DNA of 64,000 bases from Chryseobacterium glaciei (GTDB lineage: Bacteria; Bacteroidota; Bacteroidia; Flavobacteriales; Weeksellaceae): contig NZ_CP015199.1 in NCBI RefSeq assembly GCF_001648155.1, forward strand, positions 3,791,001 through 3,855,000. Reading direction: 5' to 3'. Under the pieces are notes generated by a model, which was not told where the DNA came from, ran no database searches, and saw only the letters and a program-made list of their open reading frames with translations. Made by a program: the position numbers and the translations under genes. Within the stretch, counting starts at the first letter, position 1; every line of letters begins with the position of its first letter. Shown in pieces: positions 27,101-35,915 of the stretch.

Positions 27101-27632
27101 CTTTTTTCAGTTTTTCTTTTAATAATTTTCTTGCTCGGAATAAATATCCTTTTATCGTGCCTTCAGGGAATTTTGTGACTTTTTGAATTTCCTGAATACT
27201 GAAATCATCCAAATGATACAACGTAATAACCGTTCTGTACTGCACGGGAAGTTCACTGATCAATCGGTTAATATAAATGTCAAATTCTTTTCCGATCAGC
27301 TTTGTTTCCGGAGTTTCAGAAGAGAATTGAAAGTTTGAATGATCATCAATAGTATTAAATTGATGTTTTGCATTTTTCTTGATGTAATTTACAGCAACAT
27401 TGTAGGTGATTTTGGCGATCCAAGTAGACAATTTAGATTCTCTTTTGAAGCTTTTTAAATGATCGTAAACTTTAATAAAAACCTCCTGGCCTACATCTTC
27501 AATATCTTCATCATTATTCATCATTCTGTTTAAAATAGAATACACCAAATTCTGATATTGCTTTACAATATGCTGAAAAGCGCCCAGGTTTCCCTTCAGA
27601 ATTTCATTAATGGTTTTTTCTTCATCAAACAT
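27087..27632 (-). CDS. ECF-family RNA polymerase sigma factor
   Basis: The 181-residue sigma-70-family protein has only regions 2 and 4. Region 2 is YSILNRMMNNDEDIEDVGQE with the DxxQE core; region 4 is ELPVQYRTVITLYHLDDFSI then IQKVTKFPEGTIKGYLFRARKLLKEKLKK, the HTH. It probably directs transcription of an envelope-stress or surface set. The promoter region carries TGTAACC ... GTCTA elements consistent with autoregulation. It is divergent from a small membrane protein gene. Confidence 0.93.
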   Translation of the reverse strand: MFDEEKTINEILKGNLGAFQHIVKQYQNLVYSILNRMMNNDEDIEDVGQEVFIKVYDHLKSFKRESKLSTWIAKITYNVAVNYIKKNAKHQFNTIDDHSNFQFSSETPETKLIGKEFDIYINRLISELPVQYRTVITLYHLDDFSIQEIQKVTKFPEGTIKGYLFRARKLLKEKLKKDGYQ

Positions 27633-27640
27633 ATCACATT

Positions 27641-27667
27641 AGACAGATTTTTTGTCTTTAGGTTACA
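27641..27667 (-). promoter_or_regulatory. Predicted ECF-type promoter of the sigma gene
   Basis: On the minus strand, TGTAACC, 16 nt, GTCTAAT. It mirrors the promoter on the other strand at 27691-27721. The GTCTAA end lies 8 nt before the ATG. Confidence 0.55.
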
Positions 27668-27690
27668 ACTTTCTAATTTATTCTAATTTT

Positions 27691-27721
27691 TGTAACCTTT
27701 TGCTATATAACTTTGTCTATT
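27691..27721 (+). promoter_or_regulatory. Predicted ECF-type promoter of the divergent membrane protein gene
   Basis: TGTAACC, 17 nt, GTCTATT. A housekeeping-type -7 box TAACTTTG at 27708-27715 overlaps it, so both polymerase forms could act. Confidence 0.5.
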
Positions 27722-27739
27722 GGCTAAATATAATTCGAA

Positions 27740-28072
27740 ATGAAACATCTTGCACCCTTTATAGTTATGATCGCCATATTAATTGCCATCTCAGTAATTA
27801 TCGTGGTGATCACCAATTACAATCTGAAGAAAAAAATACTCAATAAAGAAAATATTGATGATAAAATGTATGCAATTCTGAATAACCTCACAGGATTTAA
27901 TGCGGAAATGTTGAAATGGGGAATTATTTTACTGTTTGGCGGAATTGGTCTTATCGTTTTAGAATTTCTTCCACATGATGAAAATACACCTCTTCCTTAT
28001 GGAGTGATGACGGTCTTTGTTGCACTCGGTTTTCTTACCTATTATTTCATGATGAAAAATCAGAAGAAATAA
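27740..28072 (+). CDS. Small polytopic membrane protein divergent from ECF sigma
   Basis: The 110-residue protein has three hydrophobic segments (about 4-25, 58-76, 88-104). No functional motif is recognised. Its position across a shared promoter region from an ECF sigma gene suggests it belongs to the same regulon. It is followed 95 nt later by the TonB-type receptor gene. Confidence 0.7.
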   Translation: MKHLAPFIVMIAILIAISVIIVVITNYNLKKKILNKENIDDKMYAILNNLTGFNAEMLKWGIILLFGGIGLIVLEFLPHDENTPLPYGVMTVFVALGFLTYYFMMKNQKK

Positions 28073-28167
28073 GCTTCTCAATCTAATTTAATCAATAAAA
28101 ATCTCGAACCGTTTTAAGGGCAAAAAACTTTGCACTCGGGATTTCTATGCCTTTTTTTTAAACAATT

Positions 28168-30315
28168 ATGAAAAACTCAACGATACTTTCAATAATAGCC
28201 TTTATTCTGTTTATGAATAGGATTCAGGCTCAGGATACAAGAAAAGATTCAGTAACGAATGAACGAGAAACTTCGATAAAAGAAGTTGTCATCAATGCTA
28301 AAAAGCCTTTAATTAAAAGTAAAATTGACGGTTTGGTATATGATGTCCAGTCAGATCCTGAAAGCAAATCGAAAAGTCTGATAGAAATGATGAAAAAACT
28401 CCCTTTTTTATCGGTCGACAGCAATGAAAATATACTTTTCAAAGGAAATATGAATTTTAAAATCCTGATGAACGGTAAAGAGACTCAACTTCTCAACACG
28501 AATGCAAAAGAGGTCTTAAAAAGTATTCCAGCAAATACGATTCAGAGTATAGAAATTATTACAAATCCATCCTCAAAATATGATGCAGAAGGTGTTTCTG
28601 GAATTATTAATATCATCACAACCAAGAAAATGAAGGATGGTTATAATGCTTCTGTCAATTTCGGGACAAAGTTTCCTAAGCAGGAACAAAATGCAGGTTT
28701 CTCATTAAATCTTCAACAAAAAAAATTGGGTATTTCGGCTTATGGAGGAACTTTTTTAAGAAATAATCCTGAAATTGATTATCAAAATAATCAACAAACG
28801 TCATCTAATCATCTTGATCAAAATGGAAGAACTTCAAGCAAAGGAAACGGAGGATATTTTAATGTAAATGCAAGTTATGAACTCGACAGCCTAAATTTAT
28901 TAAACATTCAAATAGGCTCAAATTTATCTAAAAACAAGTCTAAAGATGTACTTGATTCTTATTTTTATCAACAAAATATTCTGACGGAAAATACGGTTTC
29001 GTCCAACAATTCCAAAAGCAAAGGAAAGGGTTTTGAAGCTTCGGTTAACTATCAGATGGGCTTTAAAAAAGATAAAAGTCAGCTTTTAACTTGGTCTTAT
29101 AAATTCAATAATTATGATTACAATATATCGAGTATTTCCCACATTGATAATAAAATAGAAAATTCTTCCAACAGGATTGATCAGGATAATAACAACCAAA
29201 ATAGCGAAAACACATTTCAGATTGATTTTGTGAAAAACATCAAAAAAGTATACTTGGAAACGGGCTTAAAAATGATTTTAAGAAAAAATAGCAGTGTTTA
29301 CGATGCTGTTCCTGAAAATGTGGTGAATTCGGATGAGTTTTTAAATCAACAAAATATTTTTGGAGGTTATTTTTCTGCAAAATTCAGTTTGTTTGATTGG
29401 AATTTTCAAACCGGTTTACGACTTGAAAATACTGAAACTAAAGTGAATTTTACTTCAACAAATACAGAAGTTGATCAGAGTTATTTTAATCTGATTCCTA
29501 ATATTTCCATTAATAAAAAATGGAAAGAACATCACAATATTAATCTTGGTTTTTCACAGCGGATTAAAAGACCGGGAATTATTAGACTGAATCCTTTTGT
29601 CAACAAATCGAATCCGTATTTTGAAATTAGTGGAAATCCATATTTGAAACCGGTTATCAATAATGATCTTATGGTAAATTATTCGTTTAATAAAAAAGTA
29701 AATCTCAATGTTGGACTTTCTTATTCCTTTTCAAATAAAGTTGATCTCAAGGTTTCCACTTATGATCCTTCGACAAATATTACCAAAACGACTTTTGAAA
29801 ACTCAAGTAAAGCAAGCAGATTAGGATTGGATTATTATTTTAATTATCCGGTTACCAAAAAACTGAATTTGAGTATTAATGGAAATACTGCCTTATTTTT
29901 TATTAACGGAACGGTAAATAATATTTTCGTTAAAAATGATCTTTTCACGTATTATTTTTATTTGTCAGTCAATTATCAATTTGATAATAATTGGAACGTA
30001 AACTCAAATCTGGAAGTCAATAGCAAAATGCCTGCAGGGTTACAAAGTGCGACAAATGCTTTTGTGGGTTCTTCTTTCAGTGTTAATAAAAGTGTTTTAA
30101 ATAATCAGCTTTCGTTTTCGGCATCTGTTAATAATCCGTTCAGTAAATTTAGAAGATCAGTTACGGAAACTTTTGGAGATCAGTTTTATCAAAATAATTA
30201 TGTGAAAGATTATTACAGATCATTTGGCGTAAGTGTTCAGTATAAATTTGGGAAATTAAAAGATGAAATTAAAACAACGCAGCGAAAAATCAACAATAAT
30301 GATCTTTCGAATTAA
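28168..30315 (+). CDS. TonB-dependent outer-membrane receptor (beta-barrel family)
   Basis: The 715-residue protein has a signal peptide (1-21) and a plug domain at about 35-150 (ISIEVITNPSSKYDAEGVSG-type segment, IEIITNPSSKYDAEGVSGI). A long beta-barrel with alternating aromatic strands follows. There is no N-terminal carboxypeptidase-like domain, unlike many members of the family. The barrel resembles the OMP_b-brl_3 group. Substrate unknown; it may be a ferric siderophore or an oligosaccharide. The neighbouring ECF sigma and membrane protein genes raise the possibility of co-regulation. Confidence 0.88.
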   Translation: MKNSTILSIIAFILFMNRIQAQDTRKDSVTNERETSIKEVVINAKKPLIKSKIDGLVYDVQSDPESKSKSLIEMMKKLPFLSVDSNENILFKGNMNFKILMNGKETQLLNTNAKEVLKSIPANTIQSIEIITNPSSKYDAEGVSGIINIITTKKMKDGYNASVNFGTKFPKQEQNAGFSLNLQQKKLGISAYGGTFLRNNPEIDYQNNQQTSSNHLDQNGRTSSKGNGGYFNVNASYELDSLNLLNIQIGSNLSKNKSKDVLDSYFYQQNILTENTVSSNNSKSKGKGFEASVNYQMGFKKDKSQLLTWSYKFNNYDYNISSISHIDNKIENSSNRIDQDNNNQNSENTFQIDFVKNIKKVYLETGLKMILRKNSSVYDAVPENVVNSDEFLNQQNIFGGYFSAKFSLFDWNFQTGLRLENTETKVNFTSTNTEVDQSYFNLIPNISINKKWKEHHNINLGFSQRIKRPGIIRLNPFVNKSNPYFEISGNPYLKPVINNDLMVNYSFNKKVNLNVGLSYSFSNKVDLKVSTYDPSTNITKTTFENSSKASRLGLDYYFNYPVTKKLNLSINGNTALFFINGTVNNIFVKNDLFTYYFYLSVNYQFDNNWNVNSNLEVNSKMPAGLQSATNAFVGSSFSVNKSVLNNQLSFSASVNNPFSKFRRSVTETFGDQFYQNNYVKDYYRSFGVSVQYKFGKLKDEIKTTQRKINNNDLSN

Positions 30316-30402
30316 ATTTTTATTCTTTTTTCTGTTATTTAAAAATAATTGATAAGTTGGAATCATTTTTGTCTTAAAATAATCAACACTAAATATAATA
30401 TT

Positions 30403-30696
30403 ATGATACCTGAAGATAATACCAACGAACAGAACAGAAAGCTCGAACAAATGGATTATAGTCCAATTGAAGACATTTTTAATAGAGAAAAACATATTCC
30501 TTTGGATGGAGACGGAAATCCTATCTTAAATGAAGACATTGATGACGACAAAATAGATAAAGGATTAGATATTCCGGGTATTGAAGATGATGATGAAATG
30601 GAAAAAATAGGCTCCGAAGATGAAGAAAATAATTATTGGAGTACAAGTGATAATGATGATGATCATGAAGAAGCAAACGATGATGTGCTTACCTAA
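30403..30696 (+). CDS. Small acidic protein of unknown function
   Basis: I chose the ATG at 30403 (97 residues, MIPEDNTNEQ) over 30349. The sequence is highly acidic and low in hydrophobic residues (DGNPILNEDIDDDKIDKG, IEDDDEMEK, DNDDDHEE), so it is probably disordered. It is bounded by an efficient terminator at 30705, which supports a real transcription unit. No family is recognised. Confidence 0.65.
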   Translation: MIPEDNTNEQNRKLEQMDYSPIEDIFNREKHIPLDGDGNPILNEDIDDDKIDKGLDIPGIEDDDEMEKIGSEDEENNYWSTSDNDDDHEEANDDVLT

Positions 30697-30704
30697 AATA
30701 AGAG

Positions 30705-30735
30705 GCCTTACTAAAATTTAGTAAGGCTTTTTTTT
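30705..30735 (+). terminator. Intrinsic terminator after the acidic protein gene
   Basis: An 11-bp stem GCCTTACTAAA/TTTAGTAAGGC with a T8 tail. Confidence 0.88.
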
Positions 30736-30880
30736 GTTAACTATTTGTGTGTAAGTATTTGTTTGACAGAGTAATACTATTTGTTGTTATTAATTTAATA
30801 TAAATAAATCGTTATGTTTAAACATTCTATCGTTAAAAGTGCTAAATTTATCATTATCTAGTGATTAATATTTTTAACTT

Positions 30881-33800
30881 ATGACGAAATTTTTACATAT
30901 TTTACTCATATTCGTTGGAGTTTTTGCATCCTCTCAAGCGCCTGTAAACATCAAAGTGAAAGATGCTCTAGGTAATGAAAATTTCAACGTAACGTGTGCT
31001 CACGACCTCGATGCCAACGGTTGTATAGCACTGCATGTGGAATATCCTGAGTTGAAGGAAACGACAAATTATCAGGTAAGTCAGGCATCATACAGTCCGC
31101 CGATCGCGATGAATCAGGGAACAGCGCTTAATGCCAATTATGATGATCTGTTTGCCGTAAAATTGGATCTTCCGTTCAAATTTTGCTTTTATAATCAATA
31201 TTTTGAAGCGGTAGTTGTGGGTTCCAACGGAATGCTCACTTTTGATGAAAGTCAGCTCGGGAACATCAATTATCCGAATGTTCAATGGCAAAATCCCAAT
31301 GTGAGTCTTCCAAAAAATTCTATTTTCGGGGCGTATCACGATATGGTTTTTTCATCAAATGATCAGTCTGAAATCTATTATTCCGTGATCGGAACGGCGC
31401 CTTACAGAAAATTTATTGTTAATTTTTATGAAGGAAGAGTAGCGGGGTGTACCGATCGTTCTTCTTCGCAAATTGTACTCCACGAAACAACAAATCAAAT
31501 TGAAGTATTTGTTGATAAAAAATTAACACCCTGCCCAACCCGAAAATTTGAAAATGCATTAATTGGCGTTATCAACAGCGATGGAACGGTTGGTGTTTCT
31601 CCGGCATCCAGAAATACGGGAGTTTGGCAGGCTTTGCAGGAAGGCTGGAAATTTAATCCGGTCGGAAATGTTATTCCGCCACAGGTAACATGGACAAATG
31701 CTGCGGGACAGACCGTTGCTACAGGTATACAAACGACTATTTGTCCGACACAAAATGATGTCTACACAGCCAATGTTTTATTTAATATTTGTGGAAACAG
31801 CACGCTTACTTTGACGGATGATTTTGCGATCACTTTCGATCCAACTTATCCTGTTGCGAAGAATTATACACAAAATTTTTGTGGAAATGCTTCAGTTAAT
31901 TTAAGTCTAAATAGTTTTCAATCAAATCTTACTTCTCAGAATCCTGCTAACTTTAATTTCAGCTTTCATTCAACATTGCTGGACGCGCAAAATAATCAGA
32001 ATGCTTTGCCCAACGCCTATGTTTTGAATGCAAATACTGTTTTATATGTAAGAATTCAGAATCCAAGTAATCCGACATGTTTCAGGGTTTCAGTTTTAAC
32101 ACTTAATTTTGCGTCGAAAAACCTACTGAAATCTACAGTTGAACTTTGTGATACCAATAATAATGGAGTAGAGCAAAACTATGATCTTTCTTTGCTTAAT
32201 ATTGAGCTTTTCCCTCCCGGAACTACAGGGATTTCATATTTTGCAACACAAGCTGATGCTCAAAATAATAATAACAGCATAACGACAGCAAATATTACGA
32301 CGAATACCAATATTTGGGTGAGACTTCAGGATGTGACGTGTACTTATATTTTAGGTCCGGTTCATTTTCAGTTCAAGCCTGGGGCTAATGTCAATTCTCC
32401 ACTTACATTTCCTTATACGATGTGTGATATTAATGCTAATAATCAGGAACCATTTGATTTTGGATTAAATATTGGCCCATTAATTACAACCCAAACAGGA
32501 GTTATTTTTACAGCATATTCTACCTATAATGAAGCTTATACAAATAGTGGAACTGTATTAGCAACCATTAAACCAGGACAATATAAAGTTTTTATAAGAG
32601 TTGATATTCCAAATGGCTGCTTTGCTGTAGTTGAGGTAAATATGGATATAACTTTTACTAAAATTGAAGTCAACGAAAAGCATGAATATATCTGTTTTAA
32701 CGGAACGGATAATATTACGGTCAATCTAAATACGTTATCTGCCGGAATGCTGATTTCCCCAACAACAGTTCCTGTAACTGAATTTTATCCTGATGCTGCG
32801 AGTGCAGAATTGGGAGTAGGAGCCATCAGTCCAAATCAGACGATTACAACGGATGGAAATTTTGTAACCCAAACCTATTTTGTACGTTTTGAACAATCTG
32901 ATATCTGTTACACAGTCAGACCTTTGAATGTACATTTGGTTCATCCTGTGGCTGTTCAGTCAAGTTTTTCAGTGTGTGATTTTAATAATGATAATTCTGA
33001 AAATGTACCGTTATCTCAGTTCAGTGCTTCGATTATTGGAAATCAGAACGCTACAACATTATTTTATCTTAGTCAAACAGATGCACAAAATGGGAATAAT
33101 CCTGTAACCAACGTTACGCTTACAGGAAACCAACAGGTTTTTGTGAAAATAACTTCTTATAATTGCGTACAGATTTATCCTATCAATTTAAGCTTAAACT
33201 CAACGCCGGTGGTAAACTCTCCGGTTACGATTTCGCTAAACAATATTTGTGATAATAATAATGATGGTGCGGAAATTTATAATTTAATTCAGACTCAATC
33301 ACAGATTTATAGCGGAACGGATGCTACTTTTACGTATTACACTTCTTACGATCCTGCAACGCATATTTTTTCGGGCGAAATTACCAATCCGAGTCAATAT
33401 AACGTTCCGGGAAATGCAACGATTTATGTGAAGGTTAAATTTAATAACAGCGAATGTTTTTCTGCGGCTCAGTTAACGATTCAGATGACATTTTTACCTC
33501 CAGTTGTTCTTCAGACTGCACTTTTGGAGAAATGTGATGAAGATTTTAATTTAAGTGAAACTTTTCAGTTGACTGATGCGATTCCGCAATTGTTTATTGC
33601 TTCCCAAAATACACAGCCACTTTCTAATATGACGATCACGTATTACAATACGTCTGCAGAAGCAAATGCAGGAGCGTCAGGAACGCAGATAGGCAATACA
33701 ATTACAACAAATATTTCATCCGTGCAGGTTTGGGCGAGATTTCAGTCTAAAACTTCGGGTTGTTATTCTGTGGCTCCGATTCAGTTGAACACGTATTTTC

Positions 33801-35080
33801 CTCCGAAAGCAATCAATTCAACTTTAACAGTTTGTGATGAAAACCTAGACGGATCTTATGAAGTCAACTTGCTGAATTTTACGAATTTAATGGTTGATAT
33901 TCAAAATCCGGCCAATGTATTTAGTTTTTATTTAACAGAACAAAACGCTCAAAACGGAACGAATCCTATTCCTAATCCACAGAATTTTACGGAAAATCCT
34001 TTCCCAACTCAGATTTGGGTGAAAGTTCAGAATATGGCGGCTTGTGATGATGTAGCAAGTATCAGTTTTCTATTTGGATCTAAGGTTGTTCTTCAAAATG
34101 CAGGCCCTTTTAACCTAAATAATGTTTGTGATATAGGAAATGACGGAATAGAAAATGTTAATTTAACTCAGTATGAACAGCAGATTTATACAGGAGGTAA
34201 CGCAACGTTTACTTATTACCCTTCTTTGGCGGATATTAATGCCAATACAAATGTTATTGCAACGCCTTCGAATTATTCATTTAATCAAAATACAGGATCA
34301 AATACAATTTATGTAAAATTAAGCGTTCCCGGATCTTGTCCTGAAAGAGTAGAGATACATTTGTCTTTAAAGCAAACTCCAATTTTCAATATTCCGACGC
34401 AGTATATTTGTCAGGATGGTTCGTTAACGTATACTGTTCATGTTGAGGGATTTAATATTGTAAGTTATGTCTGGACAGATCCAAACGGACAGGTAGTTTC
34501 AAACACAGATACCATTACAGGAGTTACTGTAATCGGAACTTATACGCTCACAGTTATTGCTGATAACGGATGTTCTTACACGGGTACTTTTGAATTGAAA
34601 TATTATGATGTTCCCGTTATCCAAAAGCTTGATATTAACGGAAATAACTGTACGGTTTACGCTACAGGTTCAAAAACAATATTGTATTCGATAGACGGAA
34701 TTACATGGCAGGCGAGCAATACATTCTATAATTTACCGACAGGAATTATCACTTTTTACGTGAAATATGTTGACGGAGAATGTATCGTAAAACAGGACGG
34801 GGTAATTTTGGATATTAAAAATGCCATTACACCAAACGGAGACGGTCTTAACGATAAATGGATCATAAAAAATCTCCATGTTTTCGGAAATAGAATGACC
34901 AACGTAAAAGTATTTGACCGTTATCAGGCTTTGATTTTCGAACAGAATACCAATACTCAAATCATTTGGGACGGTACAATTTTAGGAAGAGCTATTCCAA
35001 CGTCGAGTTACTGGTATGTCATCACACTTCCGGACGGACGATCATTTACTGGTTGGATTCTCGTCAAAAATAATAATTAA
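30881..35080 (+). CDS. Large T9SS type B-sorted surface protein with Asp-rich repeats
   Basis: The 1399-residue protein has a signal peptide (1-18) and a C-terminal type B gliding/T9SS sorting domain at about 1310-1399 (ITPNGDGLNDKW start, conserved KVFDRYQ, WDG, YWYVITL). It should therefore be secreted by the type 9 system. The middle consists of about eight degenerate repeats of 80-100 residues, each with a CDxNxDG-like start (CDTNNNG, CDENLDG, CDIGNDG) followed by FYYxxxxDAxxxx-like segments. It may act as an adhesin or a cell-surface enzyme scaffold. No catalytic domain was seen. Confidence 0.88.
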   Translation: MTKFLHILLIFVGVFASSQAPVNIKVKDALGNENFNVTCAHDLDANGCIALHVEYPELKETTNYQVSQASYSPPIAMNQGTALNANYDDLFAVKLDLPFKFCFYNQYFEAVVVGSNGMLTFDESQLGNINYPNVQWQNPNVSLPKNSIFGAYHDMVFSSNDQSEIYYSVIGTAPYRKFIVNFYEGRVAGCTDRSSSQIVLHETTNQIEVFVDKKLTPCPTRKFENALIGVINSDGTVGVSPASRNTGVWQALQEGWKFNPVGNVIPPQVTWTNAAGQTVATGIQTTICPTQNDVYTANVLFNICGNSTLTLTDDFAITFDPTYPVAKNYTQNFCGNASVNLSLNSFQSNLTSQNPANFNFSFHSTLLDAQNNQNALPNAYVLNANTVLYVRIQNPSNPTCFRVSVLTLNFASKNLLKSTVELCDTNNNGVEQNYDLSLLNIELFPPGTTGISYFATQADAQNNNNSITTANITTNTNIWVRLQDVTCTYILGPVHFQFKPGANVNSPLTFPYTMCDINANNQEPFDFGLNIGPLITTQTGVIFTAYSTYNEAYTNSGTVLATIKPGQYKVFIRVDIPNGCFAVVEVNMDITFTKIEVNEKHEYICFNGTDNITVNLNTLSAGMLISPTTVPVTEFYPDAASAELGVGAISPNQTITTDGNFVTQTYFVRFEQSDICYTVRPLNVHLVHPVAVQSSFSVCDFNNDNSENVPLSQFSASIIGNQNATTLFYLSQTDAQNGNNPVTNVTLTGNQQVFVKITSYNCVQIYPINLSLNSTPVVNSPVTISLNNICDNNNDGAEIYNLIQTQSQIYSGTDATFTYYTSYDPATHIFSGEITNPSQYNVPGNATIYVKVKFNNSECFSAAQLTIQMTFLPPVVLQTALLEKCDEDFNLSETFQLTDAIPQLFIASQNTQPLSNMTITYYNTSAEANAGASGTQIGNTITTNISSVQVWARFQSKTSGCYSVAPIQLNTYFPPKAINSTLTVCDENLDGSYEVNLLNFTNLMVDIQNPANVFSFYLTEQNAQNGTNPIPNPQNFTENPFPTQIWVKVQNMAACDDVASISFLFGSKVVLQNAGPFNLNNVCDIGNDGIENVNLTQYEQQIYTGGNATFTYYPSLADINANTNVIATPSNYSFNQNTGSNTIYVKLSVPGSCPERVEIHLSLKQTPIFNIPTQYICQDGSLTYTVHVEGFNIVSYVWTDPNGQVVSNTDTITGVTVIGTYTLTVIADNGCSYTGTFELKYYDVPVIQKLDINGNNCTVYATGSKTILYSIDGITWQASNTFYNLPTGIITFYVKYVDGECIVKQDGVILDIKNAITPNGDGLNDKWIIKNLHVFGNRMTNVKVFDRYQALIFEQNTNTQIIWDGTILGRAIPTSSYWYVITLPDGRSFTGWILVKNNN

Positions 35081-35102
35081 AAAAATCATTTCTCATGAAT
35101 AT

Positions 35103-35130
35103 AACCTTACTGAATTTCGGTAAGGTTTTT
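35103..35130 (+). terminator. Terminator of the T9SS surface protein gene
   Basis: Stem AACCTTAC/GTAAGGTT with a 9-nt loop, followed by a run of T. Confidence 0.85.
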
Positions 35131-35138
35131 TATTTTTG
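35131..35138 (+). promoter_or_regulatory. -7-type box after the terminator
   Basis: TATTTTTG fits TAnnTTTG but lies in the T-rich terminator tail, so the match may be fortuitous. If real, it would drive the 47-codon ORF at 35170. Confidence 0.35.
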
Positions 35139-35169
35139 AAAGCTAAACACAAATTAAAAACAACAAATA

Positions 35170-35313
35170 ATGAAAGAAATCTTAATACAAATCAATGGAG
35201 CTCCCATCCGCAGGAACTTTGTAGAACATCTATCTTACAATTTAAATGTAAAAAAGTTAATTTTTAACAGGATCTTTCAAAAGAAAATACTGAATATTAC
35301 GTTTAATTCTTAA
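35170..35313 (+). CDS. Possible 47-residue small protein
   Basis: An ATG-initiated frame (MKEILIQINGAPIRRNFVEH ... ILNITFNS) has A-rich sequence before the ATG. Its stop codon coincides with the -7 box of the next gene. It may be a small gene or a decayed remnant. There is no recognised domain, and no independent support beyond the frame and the box at 35131. Confidence 0.3.
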   Translation: MKEILIQINGAPIRRNFVEHLSYNLNVKKLIFNRIFQKKILNITFNS

Positions 35314-35318
35314 ATTTG
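35311..35318 (+). promoter_or_regulatory. -7 box close to the lipoprotein ATG
   Basis: TAAATTTG ends only 4 nt before the ATG at 35323, which predicts an almost leaderless mRNA. Confidence 0.55.
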
Positions 35319-35322
35319 GCTC

Positions 35323-35793
35323 ATGCGAAAGAATCTTTATCTCATCATTATATCATTTTCTCTTATTAGTTGCTATACTTATCAGGTTAAAAAACCTTTG
35401 GATACAACGATCGACAATAAGCAGGATCCTAAAAGGAATGCCACTATTGCTAATAATACTTCTCCGCAAATGACAAGTACAACGGCTGGATCCCAAAACC
35501 CAAACGGACAACAAACGCCTATCCCAGTTAATGTTCAGGAGAAACTTACACCTAACAAAAATGTTAAAATTGAGGTTGATGGCAAGTCTTATAAAGTAAT
35601 AGTTGACAAGTGGGAAAGCGATAGTTTGGTTGTACATCCGGTTCATAATGCTAAAAAAACTCTGAAATTCCATAAGAACCAGATTAATGCTGAGAAAATT
35701 AAAGAAAAACGCTTTTCACAACCCATAGCTGATATTATTACTGTTGTTGCTTATGCAGGAATTGGTGTTTTAATCTACTCTCTGATCCGTTAA
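35323..35793 (+). CDS. Lipoprotein with C-terminal hydrophobic anchor, unknown function
   Basis: The 156-residue protein has a lipoprotein signal (lipobox LISC). A long low-complexity Ser/Thr/Asn/Gln linker follows (residues about 38-68). A small folded domain (KNVKIEVDGKSYKVIVDKW) and a terminal hydrophobic segment (about 136-154) end the protein. It may be tethered at both ends, but no function can be assigned. The promoter is very close to the ATG. Confidence 0.65.
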   Translation: MRKNLYLIIISFSLISCYTYQVKKPLDTTIDNKQDPKRNATIANNTSPQMTSTTAGSQNPNGQQTPIPVNVQEKLTPNKNVKIEVDGKSYKVIVDKWESDSLVVHPVHNAKKTLKFHKNQINAEKIKEKRFSQPIADIITVVAYAGIGVLIYSLIR

Positions 35794-35915
35794 TTTTTTA
35801 AAAATTTTTCTTTAAATTTTCGCAATTCGGAATTTTTACCGTTTAGTTGCATTGTATTTTCTAATTTGAATATCTTTAAGACTTTCAAATTAAACTCAGA
35901 ACTTTATATAACAAT

